Positions 28,804 to 38,039 of a stretch of DNA of 64,000 nt are shown one piece after another. This stretch comes from Mogibacterium sp. (GTDB taxonomy: Bacteria > Bacillota > Clostridia > Peptostreptococcales > Anaerovoracaceae), in contig JAFWGQ010000071.1 of assembly GCA_017512365.1 (NCBI GenBank), positions 1 through 64,000 of the forward strand, in the 5' to 3' direction. Position numbers and translations under genes: made by a program. Numbering within the stretch: position 1 is the stretch's first letter; the number at the start of each line of letters is the position of its first letter. Under the pieces are notes generated by a model. It saw only the letters and a list, made by a program, of their open reading frames with translations, was not told where the DNA came from and did no database searches.

Positions 28804-28980
28804 GGTCTTGCCCCCAGTGAGTCGTACAACACCACGTATTGTATCACGCGAGGGCTTCTTCCTCAATATCGGGAAAGGAACGCGGATATTAATGTTTGTA
28901 CAGCAGGAGGCTGTTTCATTGCAAACAGAGGGCGCTGTCGGTATACTTATTTTGTATGTTTATGTGGTACGGAGACTGAT

Positions 28981-29286
28981 ATGAGACTTATCAAGAACTT
29001 TTTTCACAACATAAACGATGTGGTGCTCGCCATCATCATCGTGGCTGTCGCGGCAGGCATCATCTACTGGCGCATGCAGATCATTCTCGACTATCCGAAG
29101 AAGATGATGGAGCAGCAGGTCGTGACCGAGGAGACCGTTCCGGCTGAGGAAGCGGCTCCTGCGGAGGAGGCTCCGGCCGAAGAGACCGCTCCTGCGGAGG
29201 AGGCGTCGGCCGAAGAGACGGCTCCTGTGGAGGAAGCTCCGTCAGAGGAAGCGCCTGCGGAGAACACTGAACAGACTGAACAGTAA
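28981..29286 (+). CDS. Small membrane-anchored Glu/Ala/Pro-repeat protein
   Basis: 101 residues from ATG 28981. A basic N-terminus (MRLIKNFFHN) is followed by one membrane helix (about 13-33) and then a low-complexity acidic tail made of EEAPAEETAPAEE-type repeats (residues 48-101). Composition resembles the spacer of the zinc-ribbon protein at 1481. Function unknown; it may be a surface or cytoplasmic spacer. The nicotinate phosphoribosyltransferase gene starts 13 bases later, so they are probably cotranscribed. The ribosome site (GGAGACTGAT) is modest. Confidence 0.7.
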   Translation: MRLIKNFFHNINDVVLAIIIVAVAAGIIYWRMQIILDYPKKMMEQQVVTEETVPAEEAAPAEEAPAEETAPAEEASAEETAPVEEAPSEEAPAENTEQTEQ

Positions 29287-29299
29287 GAGGATAATAAAA

Positions 29300-30760
29300 A
29301 TGGACAAAAAAGATTATCAGATGCTGAACGACTACAACCTGACCATGCTGACCGACTTTTACGAGATCACCATGGCCAACGGCTACTTCAACTCGTGCAA
29401 CAGGGAAGCCGAGGCGTGCTTCGATGTGTTCTTCAGAAGAGTGCCGGACGGAGGAGGCTTCGCGATCATGGCGGGTCTGGAACAGATCATCGCGTACATG
29501 AAGAGGCTCAGCTTCAGGGAGGAGGACATAGAGTATCTCAGGAGCAAGAACTCCTTCTCGGAGGAATTCCTCGAATACCTCAGGAACTTCAGCTTCGCCT
29601 GCGACGTATGGTCGGTACCCGAGGGCTGGCCGATATTCCCTTACGAGCCTGTAATGATAGTAAAGGGACCGCTGATCCAGGCGCAGTTCGTGGAGACATT
29701 CATACTCATGCAGTTCAACCACCAGTCGCTGATCGCGACAAAGTCGAGCCGCATCGTCAGGGCCGCGCAGGGCAGGCCGGTCATGGAATTCGGCACGAGA
29801 AGGGCCCAGGGAGCGGACGCCGCGGTATACGGAGCGAGAGCCGCGTACATAGCGGGATGCGCGGGCACGGCGTGCACGATCGCGGACAGGAACCACTTCG
29901 TCCCTGCCCTCGGCACGATGGCGCACAGCTGGATACAGAGCTTCGACAGCGAGTACGAGGCCTTCCGCACGTACACGGAGCTGTATCCTCAGAACGCGAC
30001 GCTGCTGATCGATACGTACAATGTGCTCAAGTCCGGCCTTCCGAACGCGATAAAGGTGTTCAAGGAGCTGAAGCCTCAGAAGATGGGCATCCGCATCGAT
30101 TCCGGAGACATCACCTATCTTACGAGAGAGTGCCGCAAGGTGCTCGACGCCGAGGGCCTGACAGACTGCAGCATAGTAATAAGCAACTCGCTCGATGAAT
30201 ACATCATCAGAGACGTCATACTCGAGGGAGCGCAGATCAACTCCTTCGGCGTGGGAGAGAGGCTCATCACGGCGAGATCCGAGCCGGTGTTCGGAGGCGT
30301 GTACAAGCTGTCCGGCATAGGAAAGGGCGGCGATCTCGTTCCTAAGATGAAGATCTCCGAGAACATCGAAAAGATCACCAACCCGGGCTTCAAGAAGGTA
30401 GTGAGATTCTTCAGCAAAGAAAACGGCAAGGCGCTCGCGGACGTCATCATGCTGCACGACGAGCCGATACCTGACGGCAGGCCTTACGAGATCTTCGACC
30501 CGAACGCCGTGTGGAAGCGCAAGGTGCTCGAGAACTACGAGGCAAAGGAGCTGCTGGTAAAGATATTCGAAAAGGGCGAGCTCGTATACGACGAGCCTGA
30601 CATCGAAACGATCCGGGAGACATGCAGGACCCAGATCGATACGCTCTGGGGCGAGATGCTCAGATTCGAGAATCCGCAGATCTACTACGTCGACCTCAGC
30701 AAGCCGCTGTGGAACCTCAAGCACGACCTGCTCAACAAGTACGGTTCGGACAATCTGTAG
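29300..30760 (+). CDS. pncB: Nicotinate phosphoribosyltransferase
   Basis: 486 residues, in the range of Gram-positive PncB. It makes nicotinate mononucleotide from nicotinate and PRPP in NAD salvage. Family features: NLTMLTDFYEITMANGYF at the N-terminus, FEFGTRRAQGADAAVYGARAAY split as GTRRAQGADAAVYGARA (phosphate binding), DTYNVLKSG, IRIDSGDITYL and SFGVGERLITARSEPVFGGVYKL split over the C-terminal barrel strands. Complete, followed by a terminator. Confidence 0.95.
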   Translation: MDKKDYQMLNDYNLTMLTDFYEITMANGYFNSCNREAEACFDVFFRRVPDGGGFAIMAGLEQIIAYMKRLSFREEDIEYLRSKNSFSEEFLEYLRNFSFACDVWSVPEGWPIFPYEPVMIVKGPLIQAQFVETFILMQFNHQSLIATKSSRIVRAAQGRPVMEFGTRRAQGADAAVYGARAAYIAGCAGTACTIADRNHFVPALGTMAHSWIQSFDSEYEAFRTYTELYPQNATLLIDTYNVLKSGLPNAIKVFKELKPQKMGIRIDSGDITYLTRECRKVLDAEGLTDCSIVISNSLDEYIIRDVILEGAQINSFGVGERLITARSEPVFGGVYKLSGIGKGGDLVPKMKISENIEKITNPGFKKVVRFFSKENGKALADVIMLHDEPIPDGRPYEIFDPNAVWKRKVLENYEAKELLVKIFEKGELVYDEPDIETIRETCRTQIDTLWGEMLRFENPQIYYVDLSKPLWNLKHDLLNKYGSDNL

Positions 30761-30787
30761 ACGAAGCGGAAGAGTGACGCATGAACG

Positions 30788-30814
30788 GGGCTGCTCTCAG
30801 GGGCAGTCCTTTTT
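30788..30814 (+). terminator. Terminator after pncB
   Basis: GGGCTGC and GCAGTCC pair (one G-T) around an 8-base loop, followed by TTTTT. Confidence 0.6.
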
Positions 30815-30860
30815 GACTGTCTGAAAAAATGGTATGATTACGGGAAAGAAAGGAGAGGGT

Positions 30861-31763
30861 ATGCAGGGCGGAGAAAACACTTATGCAAAGCTGCAGCTCA
30901 TATTCACGATGCTGCTGTTCGGCACGATAGGGACTCTTTCGAGATTCATCGGCATGCCGTCCAGTGTGATATGTCTCGGGAGAGCCTTTTTCGGTGTCCT
31001 GATAATACTGGCGATACTCGCTCTGCGCAGGCAGAAGCCGGATACGGAGGCGATCAGGCGCAACATCGGCTGGCTCACGCTGAGCTCTGTGTTCATGTGC
31101 GTCAACTGGATATGCCAGTTCGAGGCGTTCAAGTACACGACCATAGCGACAGCGACCCTCTGCTATTACATGCAGCCGGTGTTCTACATAATCGCGGGCG
31201 CGGTCGTGCTCAGGGAGAAGCTGAGCGCGAGGAAGCTCGCGTGCGTGGCTGTCGCCTTCGGAGGCATGGTGCTCGTATCGGGCGTTCTTCAGACCGGATT
31301 CCATGTCTCCGAACTGAAGGGGGCGCTGTTCGGCGCGGCGGGTGGCTTCTTTTACGCGATGGTCGTTCTGATCAACAAGTACATGAAGGACATCTCTCCG
31401 GTGGACACGACCATAACGCAGCTCGCCCTCGTTTCGGTCCTGATGCTGCCGTACTCGGCGGCGACAGGGGCCTTCTCCGGGGCGTCGGTCACCGCGACAG
31501 GCATCACATGCCTGCTCGTGCTGGGCTTCCTGCACACGGGCATAGGATATATAATATACTTTGACGCGGTCAACAAGCTGCCGGCCCAGACAGTCGGCAT
31601 TCTGAGCTACATAGACCCGGTAGAGGCAGTGCTGCTCTCGGCGTTTTTTCTGAAAGAACCGGTAACGGCTCAGACAGTCATCGGCGCCGTCATGATACTC
31701 GGAGCAGCGGCCGCATCCGAGCTTGCGCCCGGCAAAAAGCAGATACAGGGTAAAAAGATATGA
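30861..31763 (+). CDS. EamA/DMT-family transporter
   Basis: 300 residues from ATG 30861, behind AAAGGAGAGGG; an ATG 27 bases upstream would place that site inside the gene. Ten predicted membrane helices in two EamA repeats; the second contains FYAMVVLINKYM and the C-terminal repeat GYIIYFDAVNKLPAQTVGILSYIDPVEAVLLS has the usual helix-9 layout with YIDPVEA. Exports a metabolite or amino acid of unknown identity. Stop overlaps the region of the next start. Confidence 0.9.
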   Translation: MQGGENTYAKLQLIFTMLLFGTIGTLSRFIGMPSSVICLGRAFFGVLIILAILALRRQKPDTEAIRRNIGWLTLSSVFMCVNWICQFEAFKYTTIATATLCYYMQPVFYIIAGAVVLREKLSARKLACVAVAFGGMVLVSGVLQTGFHVSELKGALFGAAGGFFYAMVVLINKYMKDISPVDTTITQLALVSVLMLPYSAATGAFSGASVTATGITCLLVLGFLHTGIGYIIYFDAVNKLPAQTVGILSYIDPVEAVLLSAFFLKEPVTAQTVIGAVMILGAAAASELAPGKKQIQGKKI

Positions 31764-31777
31764 AGGGAGAACAGAAA

Positions 31778-32353
31778 ATGCTTACACTTGAAAGAGCAAA
31801 GGAACTCAATGATGCCGTCGTGACCGAGGAGCATCTCAGGATACACGCGCTGAACGTCATGGCGGCCATGGGAGCGATGGCCGAGCATTTCGGCGAGGAC
31901 AGGGAGCACTGGATGGCCGTCGGATATCTGCACGACTACGATTACCAGCAGTATCCGGAGGAGCACCTGCAGCACACAGAGCAGCCGCTTCTGGACGCGG
32001 GAGTCGACCCGGAGGATGTGCGCGCGATCATGGCGCACGGATACGGCATATGCACCGATGTCGAGCCGCTGACGAACATGGAGAAGTCTCTCTTTGCGGT
32101 GGATGAGCTGACGGGGATAATCCAGGCCTACGGAAGGCTGAGGGACGACGGCATTATCGGCATGCAGCCGAAGGGCTTCATGAAGAGGTTCAAGGACAAG
32201 AGGTTCGCCGCGAAGTGCGACCGCGAGATCATAAAGAAGGGCTGCGACATGCTGGGAATGGAGGTCCGCGACGTGGCTGAGATCTGCATCAGAGGGATGG
32301 AGGAGCACGCCGGAGAGATAGGCCTTGCGGGCAGCGGAGCCGGTCAGGACTGA
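31778..32353 (+). CDS. HD-domain hydrolase
   Basis: 191 residues from ATG 31778, behind AAGGGAGAAC; an ATG at 31760 that overlaps the transporter stop is the alternative. HD fold features: HLRIHALNVMAAMGAMAEHF (first His), GYLHDYDY (HD), EHLQHTEQPLL and IMAHGYG. It is of the small HDIG-like class, probably a nucleotide phosphohydrolase, substrate unknown. Cotranscribed with the EamA gene. Confidence 0.85.
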   Translation: MLTLERAKELNDAVVTEEHLRIHALNVMAAMGAMAEHFGEDREHWMAVGYLHDYDYQQYPEEHLQHTEQPLLDAGVDPEDVRAIMAHGYGICTDVEPLTNMEKSLFAVDELTGIIQAYGRLRDDGIIGMQPKGFMKRFKDKRFAAKCDREIIKKGCDMLGMEVRDVAEICIRGMEEHAGEIGLAGSGAGQD

Positions 32354-32406
32354 AGAAGATCAGGTAAAATTTTTTACACAAATAACGCGGATACTGATAC
32401 AATAAG

Positions 32407-32419
32407 AATGATAATCATC
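32407..32419 (+). promoter_or_regulatory. Possible Fur-type box
   Basis: AATGATAATCATC matches the core of the Fur consensus and is nearly palindromic. It lies about 10 bases downstream of a TACAAT -10-like box and 23 bases before the start of the secreted NlpC/P60-like gene. A chance match is possible. Confidence 0.35.
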
Positions 32420-32442
32420 AGGAACAGTGAAAGGACGGTACC

Positions 32443-34842
32443 ATGAGGAAGAGCAAGGATATATCACGCCGTTTCGCTTCGGTGATGCTGGCAGTCCTGC
32501 TGAGCATAACGCTTCTGCCTGCAGGAGCATTCGCCGATGATAAAGACACGCCGCAGGGCGGCCTGAACGATGCCGGAGCAGTGCTTGACAACGGAGATGA
32601 AGCGCTTGTTACGGACGGCGAAGAAGTCACGCAGGACGGTAATTTAACCAAAGAGACGCCGGATGCTGAGGAAGAGTCCGGCGGGGACACGGACGGAAAC
32701 GGTCCGGACCTTCAGGGAACAGCTCTGAGCGTCCAGGATGATGTATGTCCTCCGCATGATATGGTTGACCACGCAGGGGTAGGGGCAACCTGTAAAAGTG
32801 AAGGGAATATCGAGTATTGGACATGCAACAAATGCAATAAATACTTCAAGGATCCTGGCGGAAACAGCGAAATCAACGAGGCCGAAATCGTAATACCGAA
32901 GAACAATAATCATCAATGGGACGGAGGTGTAGTTTGGGTCCAGGACAAGAAGATCGTTAGGCTGTCCACCTGCACGATATGCGGTACGACAAAAACAGAT
33001 GTAATAAACGACGGTCCGGTAGGGAGGAGTTTCAAGCTCGACGGCTGCAAGCTGCAGTTCAAGTCGGATTTCGTGCAGACTCCGCCTGCCTTCATGAACA
33101 ACTCGAATATAGATCATGTATGGATCAAGGCAAGCAAGACGAGCATCAAGGTCTACTGGAACAACGCAAAGAACATGAGCAATGTCGACGGCGTAGTGAT
33201 CCTGAGAAAGACAGGGAAGCAGAAGGTCTTCAAGGAGATCGGCAGGATCAGCTTCAGGAAGAGCGACGGCAGTTACAAAGTAAAGAAAGTATATAATGAC
33301 AAGACTGCAAAGAAGAAAAACACTCCGTACATGTACAGAGTCGTCACTTACTGCGTAAGGAACGACTGTCCGTATATCTCGCACCCTTCCGACTGGGCGG
33401 CCGGACAGACTACCAAAAGCAGGCTGAAGACCGTATATAAGGCAAAGATCAACAAAAAGAAAGCGAATATGCAGTACGGCGACGGGCTCAAGCTCAGCCT
33501 GAAGTACTCCAGCCCGAGATCCACCTACAACAGCAAGAGCTTCCGCTGGTACTCGGACAACCCGAAGGTTGCGAGTGTCAGCAAAAAGGGCAAGGTGAAA
33601 GCGAAAGCCCCGGGAACTACAACGATACGCGGCAGACTTTCAAGCGGCAAGGATATAACCTGCAAGGTCAAGATCGTAGGCGCGTTCGCTCCGGGCGCTC
33701 CGACTCTCAAGGTGGATGTCGCGTCCAACAGCAGCATCTCGCTTAAGTGGAACTCGACGAAGTATGCTGACAACTACGATCTGTACCGCTCGGATGACGG
33801 ACTCCACTGGCAGGATCCGATCAGAGTCAATGGCACGTCCAAGAAGGTCACCGGTCTTGAGCACGGGCACAGATATACGTTCTATGTCGTTGCACGCAAT
33901 GAGAACGGTCCGTATACTGCCGTGAGCAAGAACTCCAACGTGGTCAATCAGAAGGCGGTGGTAAAGAGGAGACCTACGAAAGTCAGCGGATGGCCGACAT
34001 CAAAGACCCTGATCTCGAACGAGTCATACACGATGAAGATCAGCGTCACCACTCCGACAAAGAGGAAGGCCAGCCTGCAGATGAAGAGCGGAGGCAAGTG
34101 GGTCACCAAGAAGACCGTAACTCTTCCGAAAGGAGCGGGAAAGGCGACTGTGTACTTATACTTCCCGAACGACTGGTGGCAGTACAAGACCTCGAAGTGG
34201 AGGCTCTACATACCTAGCAACGATACTTCGGAAGAGTATACAAGCCCGACTCTTACCATAACATCGGCAAGGGTATACCAGAATCCGAGCGGCTATGTAC
34301 AGATAAGCAATACCATCAGCAAACACGGATACAGCTACTATGTATCCCCTGTGCTTATCAACAGCGCCAGCACAAGATCCGACTGTATCGAGGCTCTGAT
34401 CAGGACCGCAAACAAGTACAGGGGCAGCAGATACAAGCAGGGCGGCTCTGAAACGCCAGGAGGCGGAGTCGATGAGTCCGGACTGATAATCCAGTCCTGC
34501 TATGGAGCGGGAGTAGACCTGTGGCCGATCAGCCCGGCAACGAGACCGTTCAACTGCGTCACGGAGATACAGAACAAAGCAAAGCTCAAGTCGATAACAT
34601 TCAAGGATGCACCGGAAGGAAGCAACAATTATCCGACACTGACGCGCGGCGACCTGATATTCTTCACTAACAAGAACGGCTATACTGTCCACGCCGGCAT
34701 ATATCTCGGATATGGAAACATCATCCACGCAAGTCCGGTCGAAGGGGTCGTCGAGACAGCTACCATCAGGGAACTGCTCGATCCTTACGGAAAATACGGC
34801 TATAGTCCAAACAATGTATATGTCAGAAGGATATTCAACTGA
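32443..34842 (+). CDS. Secreted multidomain protein with degenerate NlpC/P60 domain
   Basis: 799 residues. Signal peptide 1-31 (LLSITLLPAGAFA, cut near ADD). Residues 100-190 contain two CxxC pairs (WTCNKCNKYF, CTICGTT) like small secreted zinc-ribbon modules. A Big_2-like bacterial Ig domain follows at about 340-410 (SDNPKVASVSKKGKVKAKAPGT split as KVASVSKKGKVKAKAPGT), a fibronectin III-like domain at about 420-500, and a possible Ig domain to about 610. The C-terminal 150 residues are NlpC/P60-shaped: KYRGSRYKQGG, RGDLIFF, VHAGIYLG, IIHAS. The catalytic Cys of the DCSGL motif is Glu here (VDESGL), so peptidase activity is doubtful. Confidence 0.85.
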   Translation: MRKSKDISRRFASVMLAVLLSITLLPAGAFADDKDTPQGGLNDAGAVLDNGDEALVTDGEEVTQDGNLTKETPDAEEESGGDTDGNGPDLQGTALSVQDDVCPPHDMVDHAGVGATCKSEGNIEYWTCNKCNKYFKDPGGNSEINEAEIVIPKNNNHQWDGGVVWVQDKKIVRLSTCTICGTTKTDVINDGPVGRSFKLDGCKLQFKSDFVQTPPAFMNNSNIDHVWIKASKTSIKVYWNNAKNMSNVDGVVILRKTGKQKVFKEIGRISFRKSDGSYKVKKVYNDKTAKKKNTPYMYRVVTYCVRNDCPYISHPSDWAAGQTTKSRLKTVYKAKINKKKANMQYGDGLKLSLKYSSPRSTYNSKSFRWYSDNPKVASVSKKGKVKAKAPGTTTIRGRLSSGKDITCKVKIVGAFAPGAPTLKVDVASNSSISLKWNSTKYADNYDLYRSDDGLHWQDPIRVNGTSKKVTGLEHGHRYTFYVVARNENGPYTAVSKNSNVVNQKAVVKRRPTKVSGWPTSKTLISNESYTMKISVTTPTKRKASLQMKSGGKWVTKKTVTLPKGAGKATVYLYFPNDWWQYKTSKWRLYIPSNDTSEEYTSPTLTITSARVYQNPSGYVQISNTISKHGYSYYVSPVLINSASTRSDCIEALIRTANKYRGSRYKQGGSETPGGGVDESGLIIQSCYGAGVDLWPISPATRPFNCVTEIQNKAKLKSITFKDAPEGSNNYPTLTRGDLIFFTNKNGYTVHAGIYLGYGNIIHASPVEGVVETATIRELLDPYGKYGYSPNNVYVRRIFN

Positions 34843-34886
34843 TAAGAAGCTGACCGGAAAGTAAAGGCAGTTTGCCGGCAGCTGGA

Positions 34887-34919
34887 AACGGGCTCCGGAG
34901 GATCGCTCCGGAGCCCGTT
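34887..34919 (+). terminator. Strong hairpin after the NlpC/P60-like gene
   Basis: Perfect 14-bp stem AACGGGCTCCGGAG / CTCCGGAGCCCGTT with a 5-base loop. There is no T tract, so it may act as a 3' mRNA stabiliser instead of an intrinsic terminator. Confidence 0.55.
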
Positions 34920-34952
34920 GGCAATTATAAGAGGGCAGGACAAGAGGAAAAG

Positions 34953-35600
34953 GTGAACGGGCGCAATACACATAAGGATCTCCTGAAGACCGCTGTTATC
35001 GCCGCGGTGATGACCGCCGCGATGTTTTTGTGCGCGTGCTCGAACGGGACCGGCAATATCACATCGCTCGATCAGCTCGACGAAAAAGGGAATGTCATAG
35101 CGATATCCACCAGCACTCCTGAAGCGAACAGGGTGATGAAGGAATTCAGGCATGCGCAGACAGAGTCGTACACGGACATATTCCCGGCGTATCAGGAGGT
35201 TTCGACCGGAAAGGTCAACGCGTGCATCTCGCAGCGCATCCAGATGGAGAGGGCCATCGAACACGGCGTATCGGGCGTGCGCATCATGGATGAAACATAC
35301 TGTAATAATACAGTCGCCATCGCGGTCTCGCGAAAAACGAAGATACCCGAGCTTAAGGACCGGATCGATCAGTTCCTGAAGGAAAAGAAGGAAGACGGAA
35401 CGCTCGACGACATGTATCAGCGATGGGCGGTCGACGAAAACTACAACATGCCGGACATCCCGCCGCCGGAGGATCCGCAGTATGCCGTTACGGTGGCCAC
35501 GACGGGGACCATAGAACCGTGGTCGTTCTATGAAGGGACAGGACTGTCGGGCTACGATATAGAGCTGGCAAAGCGCTTCGCTTCATGGCTCGGGGCGTGA
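34953..35600 (+). pseudogene. Remnant of an amino-acid ABC transporter binding protein/permease
   Basis: 215 residues from GTG 34953. Lipoprotein signal ends in FLCACSN. Residues about 35-165 are a short SBP family 3 domain (NVIAISTSTPEANRVM, then DMYQRW). A second SBP_3 domain starts at about 175 (YAVTVATTGTIEPWSFYEGTG, split around IEPWSF) with SGYDIELAKRFASWLGA, which is where such domains normally continue for another 190 residues and into a permease. Instead a TGA follows at once. The downstream reading frame is the tail of an ABC ATPase, so a deletion has removed the second domain, the permease and most of the ATPase. Confidence 0.8.
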
Positions 35601-36043
35601 TATATGAGGACGGGACTCCGGAGCAGATATTCGACGATCCGCAGAAGGAACTCACGAAGCGCTTCATCCATAATCTCAAAGTGCTCGAGCTGCATATCGC
35701 GGACGGTAAGACCGACTTTGAGAATATAGACAGCGAACTCGACCGCTGGAGCCTCAAGAACAACATTCCGCTGAACGTGAAGTACCGCATAAGGCTGGCG
35801 ATAGAGGAGATCGGCCAGCAGATGCTGCCGCGCACCGGCATATTGCCGGCGCACATCATAGCCGAATACTCCAAGGAGAACGGGAAGGCAGTTGTCGCGT
35901 TATCCTACAGCGGAGAGCGATTCGATCCCGCGGATACGGATAACAGGCTGTCATACGAAATGCTGCTGAAGTCCGTGAAGGACATCAGCTATTCATACGA
36001 TGCTGACGCAGAGATACCGAATACAGTCACAGTACTGATCTGA
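35585..36043 (+). pseudogene. C-terminal remnant of the matching ABC ATPase with a GHKL-like extension
   Basis: 152 residues if translated from ATG 35585. The first 25 residues (GVIYEDGTPEQIFDDPQK, then TKRFI) are the very end of a polar amino-acid ABC ATPase, normally preceded by Walker and signature motifs that are absent here. The rest, with YRIRLAIEEIGQQML and ALSYSGERFDPAD, resembles an anti-sigma/histidine-kinase-like ATPase module that extends some clostridial amino-acid transporter ATPases. It overlaps the preceding fragment by 16 bases. There is no ribosome site of note at the start. Confidence 0.78.
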
Positions 36044-36053
36044 AAAGGAAAAA

Positions 36054-37481
36054 ATGATGAGAAAGACCAAGATAGTATGCACGATGGGACCGAAGGAATC
36101 GGATGATTCCATACTTGATGAACTGGTGAAGGAGATGGACGTCGCCAGGTTTAATTTCTCGCACGGCACTCACGAGAGCCATCTCGCGATGCTCGAAAGA
36201 GTACGCAGGGCCGCGAAAGCCGCGGGAAGGCCGATAGCGATGCTGCTCGACACCAGGGGGCCTGAGATAAGAACGGGCCTGCTCGCGGGACACGAAGCTG
36301 TCATGCTCGAAAAAGGAAACAGCGTCATGCTGACTCCGATGAACGGAAATACCGGCGCGGAGGGCGATGCGGGCCGGATATATACTACGTATGAAGGCCT
36401 TGCGGATGACGTATCCGAGGGAGGCACCGTGCTTGTGGACGACGGCACGATCGAACTGAAGGTCGATGAGATAAGAGGAAGAGATGTGCTGTGCAGCGTC
36501 GTCACCGGAGGGATGCTAGATGAAAGGAAGGGCATCAATCTGCCGGGGGTCAGCGTCGGTCTGCCCGATCTGACGGACAAGGACACAGACGACATAGCGT
36601 TCGGACTTGAGAACGGCTTCGATTATATCGCGGCTTCGTTCGTGCGAAACGCGGGGACCATCCGGAGAATCAGAGAGATCATAGAGAAGGCCGGTTCAAA
36701 AGCGAAGATAATCGCGAAGATAGAATCCCGCGAGGGCATAGACAATCTTGAGGAGATAATCGAGGCGGCGGACGGCATCATGGTGGCAAGGGGAGACCTC
36801 GGCGTAGAGGTAGAGCCGAAGATGATCCCGCAGCTGCAGCGCGAGATGATAGATAAGTGCAATGCCGGAGGAAAGATCGTCATAACAGCGACGCAGATGC
36901 TCGATTCCATGATAAGGAATCCGCGCCCGACGAGGGCCGAGGTGAACGATGTAGCGAACGCCGTATACGAGGGCACGGACGCGGTGATGCTCTCGGGAGA
37001 GACGGCGAGCGGAGAATACCCTGTCGAGGCTCTTGAGATGATGGTCTCGATAACGGAGTACACCGAGCAGTTCGCGTATCATCCGGCGGCGAGGGACAGA
37101 GATCCGTCGACCATATCCGAAACTACATGCGTGGCTGCCGTCACGGCGTCTGAAAAGCTCGACGCAAAGGCTATCATAGCGCCTACATCGTCAGGCAGCA
37201 CGGCTCTGTCGGTATCCAAGTGCCGCCCGGACTCGGACATATTCGCGTTCTCGCCTGACCCTGCCGTTGTAAGGCAGATGATGCTGCTGTGGGGAGTCCG
37301 GCCGTATCTCGCCGACAGGGCGGATTCGACGGACGAACTGATGGAGGACTGCCTCGAGATAATAAAGGACAGCTGTGATGTCTCGGAAGGGGACATTCTC
37401 GTATTCGTGGCGGGCCTTGTATCGGGCAGACGGAGCTATCAGAGATCGGAGACCAATTCGATGAGGATAATAAAACTGTGA
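36054..37481 (+). CDS. pyk: Pyruvate kinase
   Basis: 475 residues. It converts phosphoenolpyruvate and ADP to pyruvate and ATP. Landmarks: RKTKIVCTMGPKESD, the substrate strand RFNFSHGTHESH, LDTRGPEIRTG, the catalytic Lys in IAKIESREGIDNLEEI, VMVARGDLGVEV and TQMLDSMIRNPRPTRAEV followed by DVANAVYEGTDAVMLSGET split in the track of the barrel. It lacks the C-terminal PEP-utilising domain present in many Bacillus-type enzymes. ATG 36054 and 36057 are both possible. Confidence 0.96.
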   Translation: MMRKTKIVCTMGPKESDDSILDELVKEMDVARFNFSHGTHESHLAMLERVRRAAKAAGRPIAMLLDTRGPEIRTGLLAGHEAVMLEKGNSVMLTPMNGNTGAEGDAGRIYTTYEGLADDVSEGGTVLVDDGTIELKVDEIRGRDVLCSVVTGGMLDERKGINLPGVSVGLPDLTDKDTDDIAFGLENGFDYIAASFVRNAGTIRRIREIIEKAGSKAKIIAKIESREGIDNLEEIIEAADGIMVARGDLGVEVEPKMIPQLQREMIDKCNAGGKIVITATQMLDSMIRNPRPTRAEVNDVANAVYEGTDAVMLSGETASGEYPVEALEMMVSITEYTEQFAYHPAARDRDPSTISETTCVAAVTASEKLDAKAIIAPTSSGSTALSVSKCRPDSDIFAFSPDPAVVRQMMLLWGVRPYLADRADSTDELMEDCLEIIKDSCDVSEGDILVFVAGLVSGRRSYQRSETNSMRIIKL

Positions 37482-37580
37482 TTCCCGGACGGCAGTACTT
37501 GAAATAACAGGTGATATAAAGCATAATAAATCGGGTAACAATATTGAAATGACAAGAGTATTGCCGGAAGGAGAAATAAA

Positions 37581-38012
37581 ATGAAGAACAGAAAACACAT
37601 CGGCGCTGTACTCGTGCTCGCGCTGGGCATCATGCTGGCATTTTGCCTGTCGGGCTGCATACAGATACAGCAGCCTGCTCAGGACCAGAGCACGGATACG
37701 CAGACGGAGCAGCCTGTGACCGATACCGCGGCGCCTGCAGCCGATGATACTGCAACGGCGCCTGCGGCGCCTGCGACCGACGCGAACGGCGACTACATCG
37801 GAGAGGATAAGGCTCTGGAGATTGCTCTTGCGGACGCCGGACTGACAAATGATCAGGTAAGCAACACATTCGTACAACTTGACTTTGACGATGACCTGGG
37901 CAAAGATGAGTATGAGGTCAAATTCTATCAGGGAACGACAGAATACGACTACGACATCGATGCCGTAACAGGCGACATAACAGACAAGGATATAGATCGC
38001 GACGGCGATTGA
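37581..38012 (+). CDS. PepSY-domain lipoprotein
   Basis: 143 residues. Lipobox LSGC near residue 31, then a Gln/Thr/Ala/Pro-rich linker (35-72), then a PepSY domain: IGEDKALEIALADAGL and YEVKFYQGTTEYDYDIDAVTGDI in shorter pieces. PepSY domains bind or inhibit peptidases or act as surface modules. The end is acidic (DKDIDRDGD). ATG follows CCGGAAGGAG. Confidence 0.88.
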   Translation: MKNRKHIGAVLVLALGIMLAFCLSGCIQIQQPAQDQSTDTQTEQPVTDTAAPAADDTATAPAAPATDANGDYIGEDKALEIALADAGLTNDQVSNTFVQLDFDDDLGKDEYEVKFYQGTTEYDYDIDAVTGDITDKDIDRDGD

Positions 38013-38039
38013 TGACCGGGAAAGGAAAAGAAGGGAACT

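Noticed and set aside
28204-28980. 259-residue N-terminal extension of the small Glu/Ala/Pro-repeat protein
   Set aside because: The extension is antisense to the pseudouridine synthase gene; the hydrophobic helix and basic start fit ATG 28981.
29081-30724. 547-codon open frame antisense to the nicotinate phosphoribosyltransferase gene
   Set aside because: No ribosome site or motif, and it covers a certain gene on the other strand.
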